Shown here piece by piece: positions 44,001 through 56,008 of a stretch of 64,000 bases of DNA. How positions within the stretch are numbered: position 1 is the stretch's first letter; each line of letters opens with the position of its first letter. The position numbers and the translations under genes were made by a program. The stretch is taken from positions 13,872,957 through 13,936,956 of the forward strand of contig OX411552.1 of NCBI GenBank assembly GCA_948146395.1. Direction: 5' to 3'. The notes under the pieces are model-generated. The model saw nothing but the letters and a program-made list of their open reading frames with translations. It searched no databases and had not been told where the DNA came from. This DNA comes from Fragum whitleyi (lineage: Eukaryota > Mollusca > Bivalvia > Cardiida > Cardiidae).

Positions 44001-44794
44001 GGAATGTTATATAGTTCTCTTCTCTCAGGATAGAGATGAAAGTCGAGGGCATTTTTCACCAGATCTGTACAAGTTGGATTCTTCCTTACTGCTGGATTAA
44101 AGTCAACCTTCTCTAGTAGATAGGTCAGGCTGACTTGTTGCAGTCGGAGATGTTGAAAAATGTCTGGCAAGTACTCGCTGCGACTCTCGTCCTTCTCAAG
44201 CCAGCAGAAAACTGCATCACACACATTCTCCTCATTAGACAAGGATAGACTGTCATGACAAATGATCGAAATAAGTTCCTCCTTTTCCAAACCTAGAAAT
44301 TCATCAAGTTTTGAAATCACTTCAAATTCTTTCAGAATAAACTGCCAAGAAGTTTCCTTTAGTTGTTGACAGTTCAGATTCTGTGCCAGTCTCCATATAC
44401 CGATACAGTTCTCAGCAGTAGTCTGATCCAACAGGAAACTCTCACATCTCTCCTGTAGACATTGTATCTGTAACAACACTGACGCTCGTAACAGTTCTTC
44501 AGCGTTATCTATCGTTACGCAATCTTCTCCTGAATAGGCAAACGATAAAACATTCTCAAATATGGAGGATCCAATGTCCTTTATACATACAAGGTTATTA
44601 TGACTCTCTTTCATTCCACTGGAAAACATAGCATGGAAATAATCTGAAAATGCCGAAAGAATTACTTTGTGACATTTAAATGTCTTCTTCTCAACTTGAA
44701 TTTCAACATCTGTGTAAAGGCCTGCTGAATAATTTTTGAAAATTCCAGTTTGTAGACATTTGGCTGTGCTGTCTTTCCACTTCTGGGTTGCCAT
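40174..44794 (-). CDS. BTB-BACK-Kelch protein (KLHL24/KLHL6-like), two exons
   Basis: Exon 1 is 44794-43976 (273 codons) and exon 2 is 41091-40174 (305 codons plus stop), giving 578 residues, the usual KLHL length. Exon 1 ends NKTE at donor GTGAGA; exon 2 follows GTTTCAG and begins VIVLIG, both phase 0. Residues 25-130 form the BTB domain (LYTDVEIQVEKKTFKCHKVI, SDYFHAMFSSGM). Residues 135-240 form the BACK domain (NCIGIWRLAQ, VCDAVFCWLEKD). Six Kelch blades follow, with glycine pairs in YVSGG, VVGG, IFGG and AFGG. From family knowledge such proteins are substrate receptors of CUL3 ubiquitin ligases. The BTB-BACK/Kelch intron position and the VIVLIG start resemble KLHL24. The first Kelch GG is IGK, and blade 4 has IMYP in place of GG. 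The orthology call is tentative. Confidence 0.92.
41218..41800 (+). repeat. Three-unit tandem repeat with clustered TCAAGGTCA motifs
   Basis: Opens with TTAGCTCCGCTGTTTTCGG, then repeats a unit of about 170 bp containing GATAACTTTTGAATGGTAAG, TTGGTACCAAGTTCAAGG and a closing run of TCAAGGTCA. The motif occurs at 41388, 41407, 41420, 41561, 41580, 41722, 41735 and 41741. It lies in the KLHL-like intron. Related single units occur at 240-430 and 30660-30850. Confidence 0.85.
42063..42846. mobile_element. 784 bp element with CAGGGTTTTCC/GGAAAACCCTG ends
   Basis: Terminal inverted repeats flanked by CATAT on both sides (42058-42062 and 42847-42851). It is inserted in the centre of an older palindromic repeat whose two halves read AGATCAGACTGCAT and TCTTTGCAGACTGAT. 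CAG/CTG ends with a 5 bp duplication resemble the hAT5 type. No transposase is visible. It lies within the KLHL-like intron. Confidence 0.75.
42945..43075. mobile_element. Foldback repeat with GTACTCATTTGAAT arms, copy in KLHL intron
   Basis: GAGTACTCATTGGAATC ... ATTCAAATGAGTACCCACAA followed by the family tail TAGGGTTTCTG. Confidence 0.72.
43400..43474. mobile_element. Short palindromic MITE, family P, copy in KLHL intron
   Basis: TTGCTCAGCATGT ... TGTTACTGCCTATA ... ACAACTGTTTCACACTGAGC CA. Confidence 0.7.
43976..44794 (-). CDS. KLHL-like gene exon 1 (BTB and BACK domains)
   Basis: Starts at ATGGCAACCCAG, which follows AAGAACAAAAAG, and encodes the complete BTB and BACK domains. An acceptor-like CAATTCCAG about 20 nt upstream of the ATG suggests a 5' untranslated exon further right. 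The donor is GTGAGA at 43975-43970. Confidence 0.92.
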
Positions 44795-44829
44795 CTTTTT
44801 GTTCTTTCCTTTGTACCTGGAATTGCAGA

Positions 44830-45593
44830 ATGGTCACATCTAGTTTTTGGATAAAATAATTGTTCTGTTATAACCCCAAGAGCTCATGTATTGACCCTAC
44901 AATATATTGCTGAGACTCTAAAAAATGTCAATTTTGGAGGGGGTCTACAAGATTGTATTTGGAAGATTGAAGATGACAACATTTACTTTTCAACTTATTT
45001 ATTACTTGCATTCATTTTTGTAAAAAAGAAGAAGTAGGAAATTCACTTTTTTTTTTCCTACTTACATATTGCTTAGGTCCTAGAGATATGATGCTGAAAA
45101 TTTATGTTCTGCCTTAGATCTACAGGTGAAAATTCTGTATCTTGAACTATCTTGACCAAAATAAATTAACTTTTCAATGTTAAAAGGTTTTTAAATCTTT
45201 TGTTCATCTACCTAAATTTAAATGACCAGTACAAGCTAGGAAAGCATGTCACTTTCAAAACGCAGTATTTACAGATGTCTTAAAAATCAGCTCCTTTTAA
45301 CCTCAAGAGAATTTATAGAGTGAAATTGTGAAATATGTTTAACAAGAGATCATGTATCACTTTCACCAGTCCTCTGGTCTCGAGACCTGTGTTTTTTAGG
45401 GAGGACTTGCACTTCGATCTATGATGCAGGTCCTTCTGGCATGTGTAATTTTATCAGCCAGTTCTTTACTTCATTTTTTTTAAAACAATGAAAGTCACAT
45501 ATCCTAAGTTGTGAGAATAAATCTCATATGTACTTGAGTAATTGCATAACTATGACAAATTTTCTTGTGCTCTTTTTTCACTTGTTATTTTTT
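44830..45593. other. Region upstream of the KLHL-like gene
   Basis: Should contain the KLHL-like promoter. I see no clear TATA box or CpG island. A fragment at about 45362-45445 (CACCAGTCCTC, GCAGGTCCTTC) belongs to the CAGGG...CCCTG element family of 37757-38144. Confidence 0.4.
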
Positions 45594-46738
45594 CAGCCTG
45601 CAGCGTTTTTTCTCCTAGCTTTGGGAAAGGGTCAGAGACCGGACCAATTGGGAAAAATGCGTTGTTTTCTCAAATATTGGGAATTTTCATTGTGACACTT
45701 GTTTTAAAAACATTACTTTTATTTATATCATTACAATATGTATAAATGAAGTTCCTATGCCTCTATAGTCATATCTTAACTGAAAAGCAAACCAGAGTCC
45801 TTAAACAAGGAATCTGAACAAAAACAATGACAAAGAATAAGTCTGATTGCTCTGGAATAAATGTTTTATATCAAATCTAGAAATGTCACTGAGTTTTTTT
45901 GTTAAAAAAATATCATGGTTAAACCTTAAATATAGATTAATTAAGTTCTATGATAAATTCCTGGGTTGAACATTCTTGGGTACGAATCAGCAGGAAACAA
46001 ATACATATTCAATCCTATTGTTTTTAAAACAGCTATAAATGATTATTTCTACTAAAATCATAATAACTTCTTAAAAATATTTTCATAATAGATCATATAC
46101 TCAGATGTTCTACCTGCTGTAGAATGTTTGAAAGACAATTCAGGTTGGTTTTGAGAGGTGCCGAGATCGTGAATAACAGTCAACTTTGTTTACGAAAATT
46201 AAACAAAGATAAACAATTATATTTTGGGTTATATAACAGGAAAATAATTTGCTTCAACCATGACCAAAAGCCTTTATTCTATTAAGTATTTTCCTTTAAA
46301 ATTCATCTTACATCAATCGATAAATAAATCAAAAGATCGTCTACTGCAAATTAGGTCCAAATATCGCAATATCTTGGCTTTACAAAAATATGCAGTTTTG
46401 TAATGCGATAACTTCCGAATTATCCAAAACACACTGGAAGGAAGGACTGGGTTCCTGCTTCGTAATTGTTTATGCCTATGAAATCGAGAACCATGTGACT
46501 AAAATAAATTGGTCTTTGGAAATTCCCCTCTTGTTGACAAATTACAACACAGATATTTATTGCTAAAAGTACTTCCAGGTTTTCCAATAGGAAATAATCA
46601 AAGTTTATGTTTACTTCAAGAATTAGCTTTGAATTGGGAATTTCATTCTCTCATTTTGGGAAAAAATAGTAGTTTTCGTCATTGGGAACGGGTCCGTTTA
46701 CCGGACCCGTTCAAAGAAGGAAAAAATCGCTGAGCCTG
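45594..46738. mobile_element. Inverted-repeat element, hAT-like ends (non-autonomous)
   Basis: Left end CAGCCTGCAGCG then a T run, matched by the inverted right end CAGGCTCAGCGATTTTTT. Both continue into related GGGTC...CCGGACC text. The right arm holds a 10 bp hairpin, AACGGGTCCG/CGGACCCGTT. No clear target duplication was seen and no transposase is present. Similarity between the arms is imperfect, so the limits are approximate. It lies about 0.8 kb upstream of the KLHL-like start codon. Confidence 0.6.
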
Positions 46739-47097
46739 ATCAAATGTATCTTGTGAAACGTCTCTTCTTAAATAATTTTGCATAAAAAAATTAACATTTA
46801 GCTTAAATACAGTTACTAAGTATTTCTTTCTTTGCATTCGGATAAATGATGACTTCTGTGTCCGAGAACTATGTCAGCCGAACATATTGACAGTAAGAAA
46901 GAGATTTGGTAGCAACCATTAATCCGATATTGCAAGTACTGCGTCTTCCGTGTCGCATCACATTCTATATAAGAAAGGTCATGCGTACAAAACTAGGAAA
47001 AATTCTTTAAACATACCAATTTAATTTACCATTTGTGTTGACATTTCCTGCAAAACAAACTTCCGAGTTACGCTGGTATTTTGCCTTTTTGGCAGAG
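46739..47097. other. Unassigned sequence between the hAT-like element and the satellite array
   Basis: No gene or known repeat recognised. It forms the unique left flank of the megasatellite. Confidence 0.5.
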
Positions 47098-49663
47098 GGT
47101 CTAGGGGAACTAATTCATTTCCAACCACTCTGGTAGAAAACTTTAGGGAAACTCTGGTCCATATACTAAAATGTTGAAGGTGATCTCTGATTGGTCAATA
47201 TTATTGAAATTCAAAATTGTTTGAATATTTTTCAGCGATTATAATCTGTTGATGAAATACAATCGAAAAATTAAAGATTTTAAACTTTTTTCCCGGTCCA
47301 ATAGCTATTTATAAACTAGACTGGTCCCACTGTCGACTATCATAAAAGCCGACAGGTAGTCACCAAATTACTGTCACACGGTATTGGCTTTTCAATATTT
47401 GATGACGTACGCGCACCTAGCACTTGTGATTGGCTAATGAATTATTTGTAAACAACAAGTCAGGAGGGGGCGCCATTTTGCCTTTCGCGTAAGTTTGTTT
47501 TTTAAGGTTATGTCCTTAAAGAAAGTATACATTCATGAATAATCGATATCACCCTAAAGTTTCTTCGTCAGTATGTAATATTTTCTTACATAGATTAATG
47601 AATAAACGCCATTATCGCTTTAACTTTGTAACGGACCGGAGCCTCGTTTTCATTTTTATAGACTAGAAAATCTGAAGGGATAGGTCTCTAGACTATGGAC
47701 GAAGAAATCGGTGTCTACCTGTCGGCTTCATACATGAGTCGACAGCAGAACCAGTCTATTTATAAACATGGGTATATTTGTTTGAGGGGCCGGTAAAAAC
47801 CGCTTCGCGGTAAGGGTCATCTCAAAAATGGCCCAAAAAGTCGCAGAGAAAAGGGATCATGCCATACTAATTTTCAATTCATTTCATGCGCAAATGAACG
47901 GGCCTCAATTTAAGACAGGTTTGAACACTCTCGCATTCTCTTGGACTGAGCTATGACCGGAAAGGTTATAATGGCCGATAACGGAAAATGAATTAGTTCC
48001 CTTATACCTAAATGGTAAATATGCAAATAAGTGCATGTTCTCTTATGAATGGTCTTGTAAGAGTTACTTCGTCCGATTAGAGTTTTTATTTTAGGTTATT
48101 TAATCACCAAATATCGAGAAAAATATTCTTTAAATGATATGTCAAGCTAAAAGGGCCAATTCGGTATTCATTTAGTGCTTTTTGACAGTAAAAACACCAC
48201 GCTCGCGGGACAATAGCACCCATTTCTTGCATTTTTTAGTCATTGAATGTGTGTCAGTGCCTTGCATTCTTTGCATGTATATATTGCAAAATAGTTTTCT
48301 TTTAGTTTGACGGTCGATTTTTGTACCCGGAAGTAATTAGGACTATTACGTAATAAGATAAACTTAATCTTGGGCCGTCTCTAGAAGGAAAAATCTACTC
48401 CACTGGTTCGTCGTAACTTGATATTGATTGGATATTTTTAAGTCACAAACAACAAAAAATTATTTTAAGGGTAGAACTAAAGAAAACCGAACAAAATCCG
48501 ATCTAATTTAACACTTTTTGACAGAAACATTCGAAAAAAATTAACATTTTTGACAAAAATATATGAAAAAATAAAATTTCAACAAAAGATAAGGGTTAAA
48601 CTTACAAATAAATCCGTGTTGAATTATATCGGATTTGCAAAATATGCGCTTTAAGTATTCATTGAAACAAAATAATAGACAATAGTGAAAAGAGAATGGT
48701 ATTTTTGAAATATTTTTAGTTAATTTCGGCTTTTTTGCCGGGGGGGGGGGGGTCAACCAAGTTCATGTTTGCCTGGCTGGAGTGAAAGATAAGCGCTAAC
48801 TTTCAAAAACTACTCAACCAATTGCACTTTTTTGTCTTAAATGTGGCAAACAACATTTTTTTATGTTATTATATTCTTAATTTGGATTAGTTATACTGTA
48901 AAAATATATCATTAGCCCCAAAATAAGAGAAAACAAGATTTTTTTGCACAGAAAGATAAGGGTTTTTTGATAATAATTTGCAACCGAAAACAAACATTTT
49001 GCGCGAGTTGTCTCAAAATAGTGAAATGCACTCTGGAAAACATTATCATGTAAAGAAAACACAGTTTGAATATTATGGGGTTATGTCCGGCGCGTTTTAA
49101 CCGCTCAGAGAGATAGCTTTTTAACTCTAACAGGGTTAAGGAGTTCGTTGATTTTTCAAAACCTATTTGACCGATTTCTTTTATTTTTTGCATGGTTATG
49201 AGGCATATGCTTGTGTAATATTCTATGTGTTACATTGAGGAATTAGCTGATAAACAAACACCGTATAGGCTGAAAAAGGCGAAAACTCGTAAATTTCTTA
49301 TGAAAGATAAGGGTTACGACAAAAGAAAATCCATGAAAAATAGAAAATGACAATTTTCACCCGCAAAACACCATTAAATGCATTGCAAAGAAGCTATTTA
49401 ATTAAATTGTGATGAAAAAGTACTCCTAAATAGAAAACAACCTTTAGTTTTTGTGTATAGAAAACTCGCGTTTTTCAAAGAACAAATTTTCGCTTGGGAC
49501 TATATTTGATGTGAATTTTTCCCCGACCGGGTTAAGGGTAACGGCCATTACTCATTAACTATAAGACGTAAGCGCCTGAAATTTTCAGATTTAATCCAAA
49601 AAAGGTAATTGTACGTAAATATGTGCAATTTTTATATTTCATTGGCAAAAAAATTCTTCTTTA
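47098..49663 (+). repeat. Megasatellite copy 1 (outermost, interrupted)
   Basis: Left boundary of the array; flanking sequence up to GGCAGAG is unlike the unit's own end (CTTCTTTAG). It contains a 442 bp MITE plus a 9 bp target duplication, 451 bp in all; without these it is 2115 bp. Confidence 0.96.
47317..47758. mobile_element. 442 bp MITE with about 55 bp terminal inverted repeats and a 9 bp target duplication
   Basis: Ends TAGACTGGT...ACCAGTCTA. The inverted repeat extends inward through CTGTCGACT and AAGCCGACAGGTAG on both sides. TTTATAAAC is duplicated at 47308-47316 and 47759-47767 and present once in the other satellite copies. No transposase is encoded. A 9 bp duplication suggests the Mutator-like superfamily. 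The interior contains GGCGCCATTTTG, close to a YY1 site. Confidence 0.93.
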
Positions 49664-51778
49664 GGTCTAGGGGAACTAATTCATTTCCAACCACTCTGGT
49701 AGAAAACTTTAGGGAAACTCTGGTCCATATACTAAAATGTTGAAGGTGATCTCTGATTGGTCAATATTATTGAAATTCAAAATTGTTTGAATATTTTTCA
49801 GCGATTATAATCTGTTGATGAAATACAATCGAAAAATTAAAGATTTTAAACTTTTTTCCCGGTCCAATAGCTATTTATAAACATGGGTATATTTGTTTGA
49901 GGGGCCGGTAAAAACCGCTTCGCGGTAAGGGTCATCTCAAAAATGGCCCAAAAAGTCGCAGAGAAAAGGGATCATGCCATACTAATTTTCAATTCATTTC
50001 ATGCGCAAATGAACGGGCCTCAATTTAAGACAGGTTTGAACACTCTCGCATTCTCTTGGACTGAGCTATGACCGGAAAGGTTATAATGGCCGATAACGGA
50101 AAATGAATTAGTTCCCTTATACCTAAATGGTAAATATGCAAATAAGTGCATGTTCTCTTATGAATGGTCTTGTAAGAGTTACTTCGTCCGATTAGAGTTT
50201 TTATTTTAGGTTATTTAATCACCAAATATCGAGAAAAATATTCTTTAAATGATATGTCAAGCTAAAAGGGCCAATTCGGTATTCATTTAGTGCTTTTTGA
50301 CAGTAAAAACACCACGCTCGCGGGACAATAGCACCCATTTCTTGCATTTTTTAGTCATTGAATGTGTGTCAGTGCCTTGCATTCTTTGCATGTATATATT
50401 GCAAAATAGTTTTCTTTTAGTTTGACGGTCGATTTTTGTACCCGGAAGTAATTAGGACTATTACGTAATAAGATAAACTTAATCTTGGGCCGTCTCTAGA
50501 AGGAAAAATCTACTCCACTGGTTCGTCGTAACTTGATATTGATTGGATATTTTTAAGTCACAAACAACAAAAAATTATTTTAAGGGTAGAACTAAAGAAA
50601 ACCGAACAAAATCCGATCTAATTTAACACTTTTTGACAGAAACATTCGAAAAAAATTAACATTTTTGACAAAAATATATGAAAAAATAAAATTTCAACAA
50701 AAGATAAGGGTTAAACTTACAAATAAATCCGTGTTGAATTATATCGGATTTGCAAAATATGCGCTTTAAGTATTCATTGAAACAAAATAATAGACAATAG
50801 TGAAAAGAGAATGGTATTTTTGAAATATTTTTAGTTAATTTCGGCTTTTTTGCCGGGGGGGGGGGGGTCAACCAAGTTCATGTTTGCCTGGCTGGAGTGA
50901 AAGATAAGCGCTAACTTTCAAAAACTACTCAACCAATTGCACTTTTTTGTCTTAAATGTGGCAAACAACATTTTTTTATGTTATTATATTCTTAATTTGG
51001 ATTAGTTATACTGTAAAAATATATCATTAGCCCCAAAATAAGAGAAAACAAGATTTTTTTGCACAGAAAGATAAGGGTTTTTTGATAATAATTTGCAACC
51101 GAAAACAAACATTTTGCGCGAGTTGTCTCAAAATAGTGAAATGCACTCTGGAAAACATTATCATGTAAAGAAAACACAGTTTGAATATTATGGGGTTATG
51201 TCCGGCGCGTTTTAACCGCTCAGAGAGATAGCTTTTTAACTCTAACAGGGTTAAGGAGTTCGTTGATTTTTCAAAACCTATTTGACCGATTTCTTTTATT
51301 TTTTGCATGGTTATGAGGCATATGCTTGTGTAATATTCTATGTGTTACATTGAGGAATTAGCTGATAAACAAACACCGTATAGGCTGAAAAAGGCGAAAA
51401 CTCGTAAATTTCTTATGAAAGATAAGGGTTACGACAAAAGAAAATCCATGAAAAATAGAAAATGACAATTTTCACCCGCAAAACACCATTAAATGCATTG
51501 CAAAGAAGCTATTTAATTAAATTGTGATGAAAAAGTACTCCTAAATAGAAAACAACCTTTAGTTTTTGTGTATAGAAAACTCGCGTTTTTCAAAGAACAA
51601 ATTTTCGCTTGGGACTATATTTGATGTGAATTTTTCCCCGACCGGGTTAAGGGTAACGGCCATTACTCATTAACTATAAGACGTAAGCGCCTGAAATTTT
51701 CAGATTTAATCCAAAAAAGGTAATTGTACGTAAATATGTGCAATTTTTATATTTCATTGGCAAAAAAATTCTTCTTTA
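49664..51778 (+). repeat. Megasatellite copy 2
   Basis: 2115 bp. It keeps the empty site TTTATAAAC at the place where copy 1 carries its insertion. Confidence 0.97.
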
Positions 51779-53893
51779 GGTCTAGGGGAACTAATTCATT
51801 TCCAACCACTCTGGTAGAAAACTTTAGGGAAACTCTGGTCCATATACTAAAATGTTGAAGGTGATCTCTGATTGGTCAATATTATTGAAATTCAAAATTG
51901 TTTGAATATTTTTCAGCGATTATAATCTGTTGATGAAATACAATCGAAAAATTAAAGATTTTAAACTTTTTTCCCGGTCCAATAGCTATTTATAAACATG
52001 GGTATATTTGTTTGAGGGGCCGGTAAAAACCGCTTCGCGGTAAGGGTCATCTCAAAAATGGCCCAAAAAGTCGCAGAGAAAAGGGATCATGCCATACTAA
52101 TTTTCAATTCATTTCATGCGCAAATGAACGGGCCTCAATTTAAGACAGGTTTGAACACTCTCGCATTCTCTTGGACTGAGCTATGACCGGAAAGGTTATA
52201 ATGGCCGATAACGGAAAATGAATTAGTTCCCTTATACCTAAATGGTAAATATGCAAATAAGTGCATGTTCTCTTATGAATGGTCTTGTAAGAGTTACTTC
52301 GTCCGATTAGAGTTTTTATTTTAGGTTATTTAATCACCAAATATCGAGAAAAATATTCTTTAAATGATATGTCAAGCTAAAAGGGCCAATTCGGTATTCA
52401 TTTAGTGCTTTTTGACAGTAAAAACACCACGCTCGCGGGACAATAGCACCCATTTCTTGCATTTTTTAGTCATTGAATGTGTGTCAGTGCCTTGCATTCT
52501 TTGCATGTATATATTGCAAAATAGTTTTCTTTTAGTTTGACGGTCGATTTTTGTACCCGGAAGTAATTAGGACTATTACGTAATAAGATAAACTTAATCT
52601 TGGGCCGTCTCTAGAAGGAAAAATCTACTCCACTGGTTCGTCGTAACTTGATATTGATTGGATATTTTTAAGTCACAAACAACAAAAAATTATTTTAAGG
52701 GTAGAACTAAAGAAAACCGAACAAAATCCGATCTAATTTAACACTTTTTGACAGAAACATTCGAAAAAAATTAACATTTTTGACAAAAATATATGAAAAA
52801 ATAAAATTTCAACAAAAGATAAGGGTTAAACTTACAAATAAATCCGTGTTGAATTATATCGGATTTGCAAAATATGCGCTTTAAGTATTCATTGAAACAA
52901 AATAATAGACAATAGTGAAAAGAGAATGGTATTTTTGAAATATTTTTAGTTAATTTCGGCTTTTTTGCCGGGGGGGGGGGGGTCAACCAAGTTCATGTTT
53001 GCCTGGCTGGAGTGAAAGATAAGCGCTAACTTTCAAAAACTACTCAACCAATTGCACTTTTTTGTCTTAAATGTGGCAAACAACATTTTTTTATGTTATT
53101 ATATTCTTAATTTGGATTAGTTATACTGTAAAAATATATCATTAGCCCCAAAATAAGAGAAAACAAGATTTTTTTGCACAGAAAGATAAGGGTTTTTTGA
53201 TAATAATTTGCAACCGAAAACAAACATTTTGCGCGAGTTGTCTCAAAATAGTGAAATGCACTCTGGAAAACATTATCATGTAAAGAAAACACAGTTTGAA
53301 TATTATGGGGTTATGTCCGGCGCGTTTTAACCGCTCAGAGAGATAGCTTTTTAACTCTAACAGGGTTAAGGAGTTCGTTGATTTTTCAAAACCTATTTGA
53401 CCGATTTCTTTTATTTTTTGCATGGTTATGAGGCATATGCTTGTGTAATATTCTATGTGTTACATTGAGGAATTAGCTGATAAACAAACACCGTATAGGC
53501 TGAAAAAGGCGAAAACTCGTAAATTTCTTATGAAAGATAAGGGTTACGACAAAAGAAAATCCATGAAAAATAGAAAATGACAATTTTCACCCGCAAAACA
53601 CCATTAAATGCATTGCAAAGAAGCTATTTAATTAAATTGTGATGAAAAAGTACTCCTAAATAGAAAACAACCTTTAGTTTTTGTGTATAGAAAACTCGCG
53701 TTTTTCAAAGAACAAATTTTCGCTTGGGACTATATTTGATGTGAATTTTTCCCCGACCGGGTTAAGGGTAACGGCCATTACTCATTAACTATAAGACGTA
53801 AGCGCCTGAAATTTTCAGATTTAATCCAAAAAAGGTAATTGTACGTAAATATGTGCAATTTTTATATTTCATTGGCAAAAAAATTCTTCTTTA
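51779..53893 (+). repeat. Megasatellite copy 3
   Basis: 2115 bp, no difference from copy 2 noticed. Confidence 0.97.
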
Positions 53894-56008
53894 GGTCTAG
53901 GGGAACTAATTCATTTCCAACCACTCTGGTAGAAAACTTTAGGGAAACTCTGGTCCATATACTAAAATGTTGAAGGTGATCTCTGATTGGTCAATATTAT
54001 TGAAATTCAAAATTGTTTGAATATTTTTCAGCGATTATAATCTGTTGATGAAATACAATCGAAAAATTAAAGATTTTAAACTTTTTTCCCGGTCCAATAG
54101 CTATTTATAAACATGGGTATATTTGTTTGAGGGGCCGGTAAAAACCGCTTCGCGGTAAGGGTCATCTCAAAAATGGCCCAAAAAGTCGCAGAGAAAAGGG
54201 ATCATGCCATACTAATTTTCAATTCATTTCATGCGCAAATGAACGGGCCTCAATTTAAGACAGGTTTGAACACTCTCGCATTCTCTTGGACTGAGCTATG
54301 ACCGGAAAGGTTATAATGGCCGATAACGGAAAATGAATTAGTTCCCTTATACCTAAATGGTAAATATGCAAATAAGTGCATGTTCTCTTATGAATGGTCT
54401 TGTAAGAGTTACTTCGTCCGATTAGAGTTTTTATTTTAGGTTATTTAATCACCAAATATCGAGAAAAATATTCTTTAAATGATATGTCAAGCTAAAAGGG
54501 CCAATTCGGTATTCATTTAGTGCTTTTTGACAGTAAAAACACCACGCTCGCGGGACAATAGCACCCATTTCTTGCATTTTTTAGTCATTGAATGTGTGTC
54601 AGTGCCTTGCATTCTTTGCATGTATATATTGCAAAATAGTTTTCTTTTAGTTTGACGGTCGATTTTTGTACCCGGAAGTAATTAGGACTATTACGTAATA
54701 AGATAAACTTAATCTTGGGCCGTCTCTAGAAGGAAAAATCTACTCCACTGGTTCGTCGTAACTTGATATTGATTGGATATTTTTAAGTCACAAACAACAA
54801 AAAATTATTTTAAGGGTAGAACTAAAGAAAACCGAACAAAATCCGATCTAATTTAACACTTTTTGACAGAAACATTCGAAAAAAATTAACATTTTTGACA
54901 AAAATATATGAAAAAATAAAATTTCAACAAAAGATAAGGGTTAAACTTACAAATAAATCCGTGTTGAATTATATCGGATTTGCAAAATATGCGCTTTAAG
55001 TATTCATTGAAACAAAATAATAGACAATAGTGAAAAGAGAATGGTATTTTTGAAATATTTTTAGTTAATTTCGGCTTTTTTGCCGGGGGGGGGGGGGTCA
55101 ACCAAGTTCATGTTTGCCTGGCTGGAGTGAAAGATAAGCGCTAACTTTCAAAAACTACTCAACCAATTGCACTTTTTTGTCTTAAATGTGGCAAACAACA
55201 TTTTTTTATGTTATTATATTCTTAATTTGGATTAGTTATACTGTAAAAATATATCATTAGCCCCAAAATAAGAGAAAACAAGATTTTTTTGCACAGAAAG
55301 ATAAGGGTTTTTTGATAATAATTTGCAACCGAAAACAAACATTTTGCGCGAGTTGTCTCAAAATAGTGAAATGCACTCTGGAAAACATTATCATGTAAAG
55401 AAAACACAGTTTGAATATTATGGGGTTATGTCCGGCGCGTTTTAACCGCTCAGAGAGATAGCTTTTTAACTCTAACAGGGTTAAGGAGTTCGTTGATTTT
55501 TCAAAACCTATTTGACCGATTTCTTTTATTTTTTGCATGGTTATGAGGCATATGCTTGTGTAATATTCTATGTGTTACATTGAGGAATTAGCTGATAAAC
55601 AAACACCGTATAGGCTGAAAAAGGCGAAAACTCGTAAATTTCTTATGAAAGATAAGGGTTACGACAAAAGAAAATCCATGAAAAATAGAAAATGACAATT
55701 TTCACCCGCAAAACACCATTAAATGCATTGCAAAGAAGCTATTTAATTAAATTGTGATGAAAAAGTACTCCTAAATAGAAAACAACCTTTAGTTTTTGTG
55801 TATAGAAAACTCGCGTTTTTCAAAGAACAAATTTTCGCTTGGGACTATATTTGATGTGAATTTTTCCCCGACCGGGTTAAGGGTAACGGCCATTACTCAT
55901 TAACTATAAGACGTAAGCGCCTGAAATTTTCAGATTTAATCCAAAAAAGGTAATTGTACGTAAATATGTGCAATTTTTATATTTCATTGGCAAAAAAATT
56001 CTTCTTTA
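53894..56008 (+). repeat. Megasatellite copy 4
   Basis: 2115 bp, no difference from copy 2 noticed. Confidence 0.97.
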
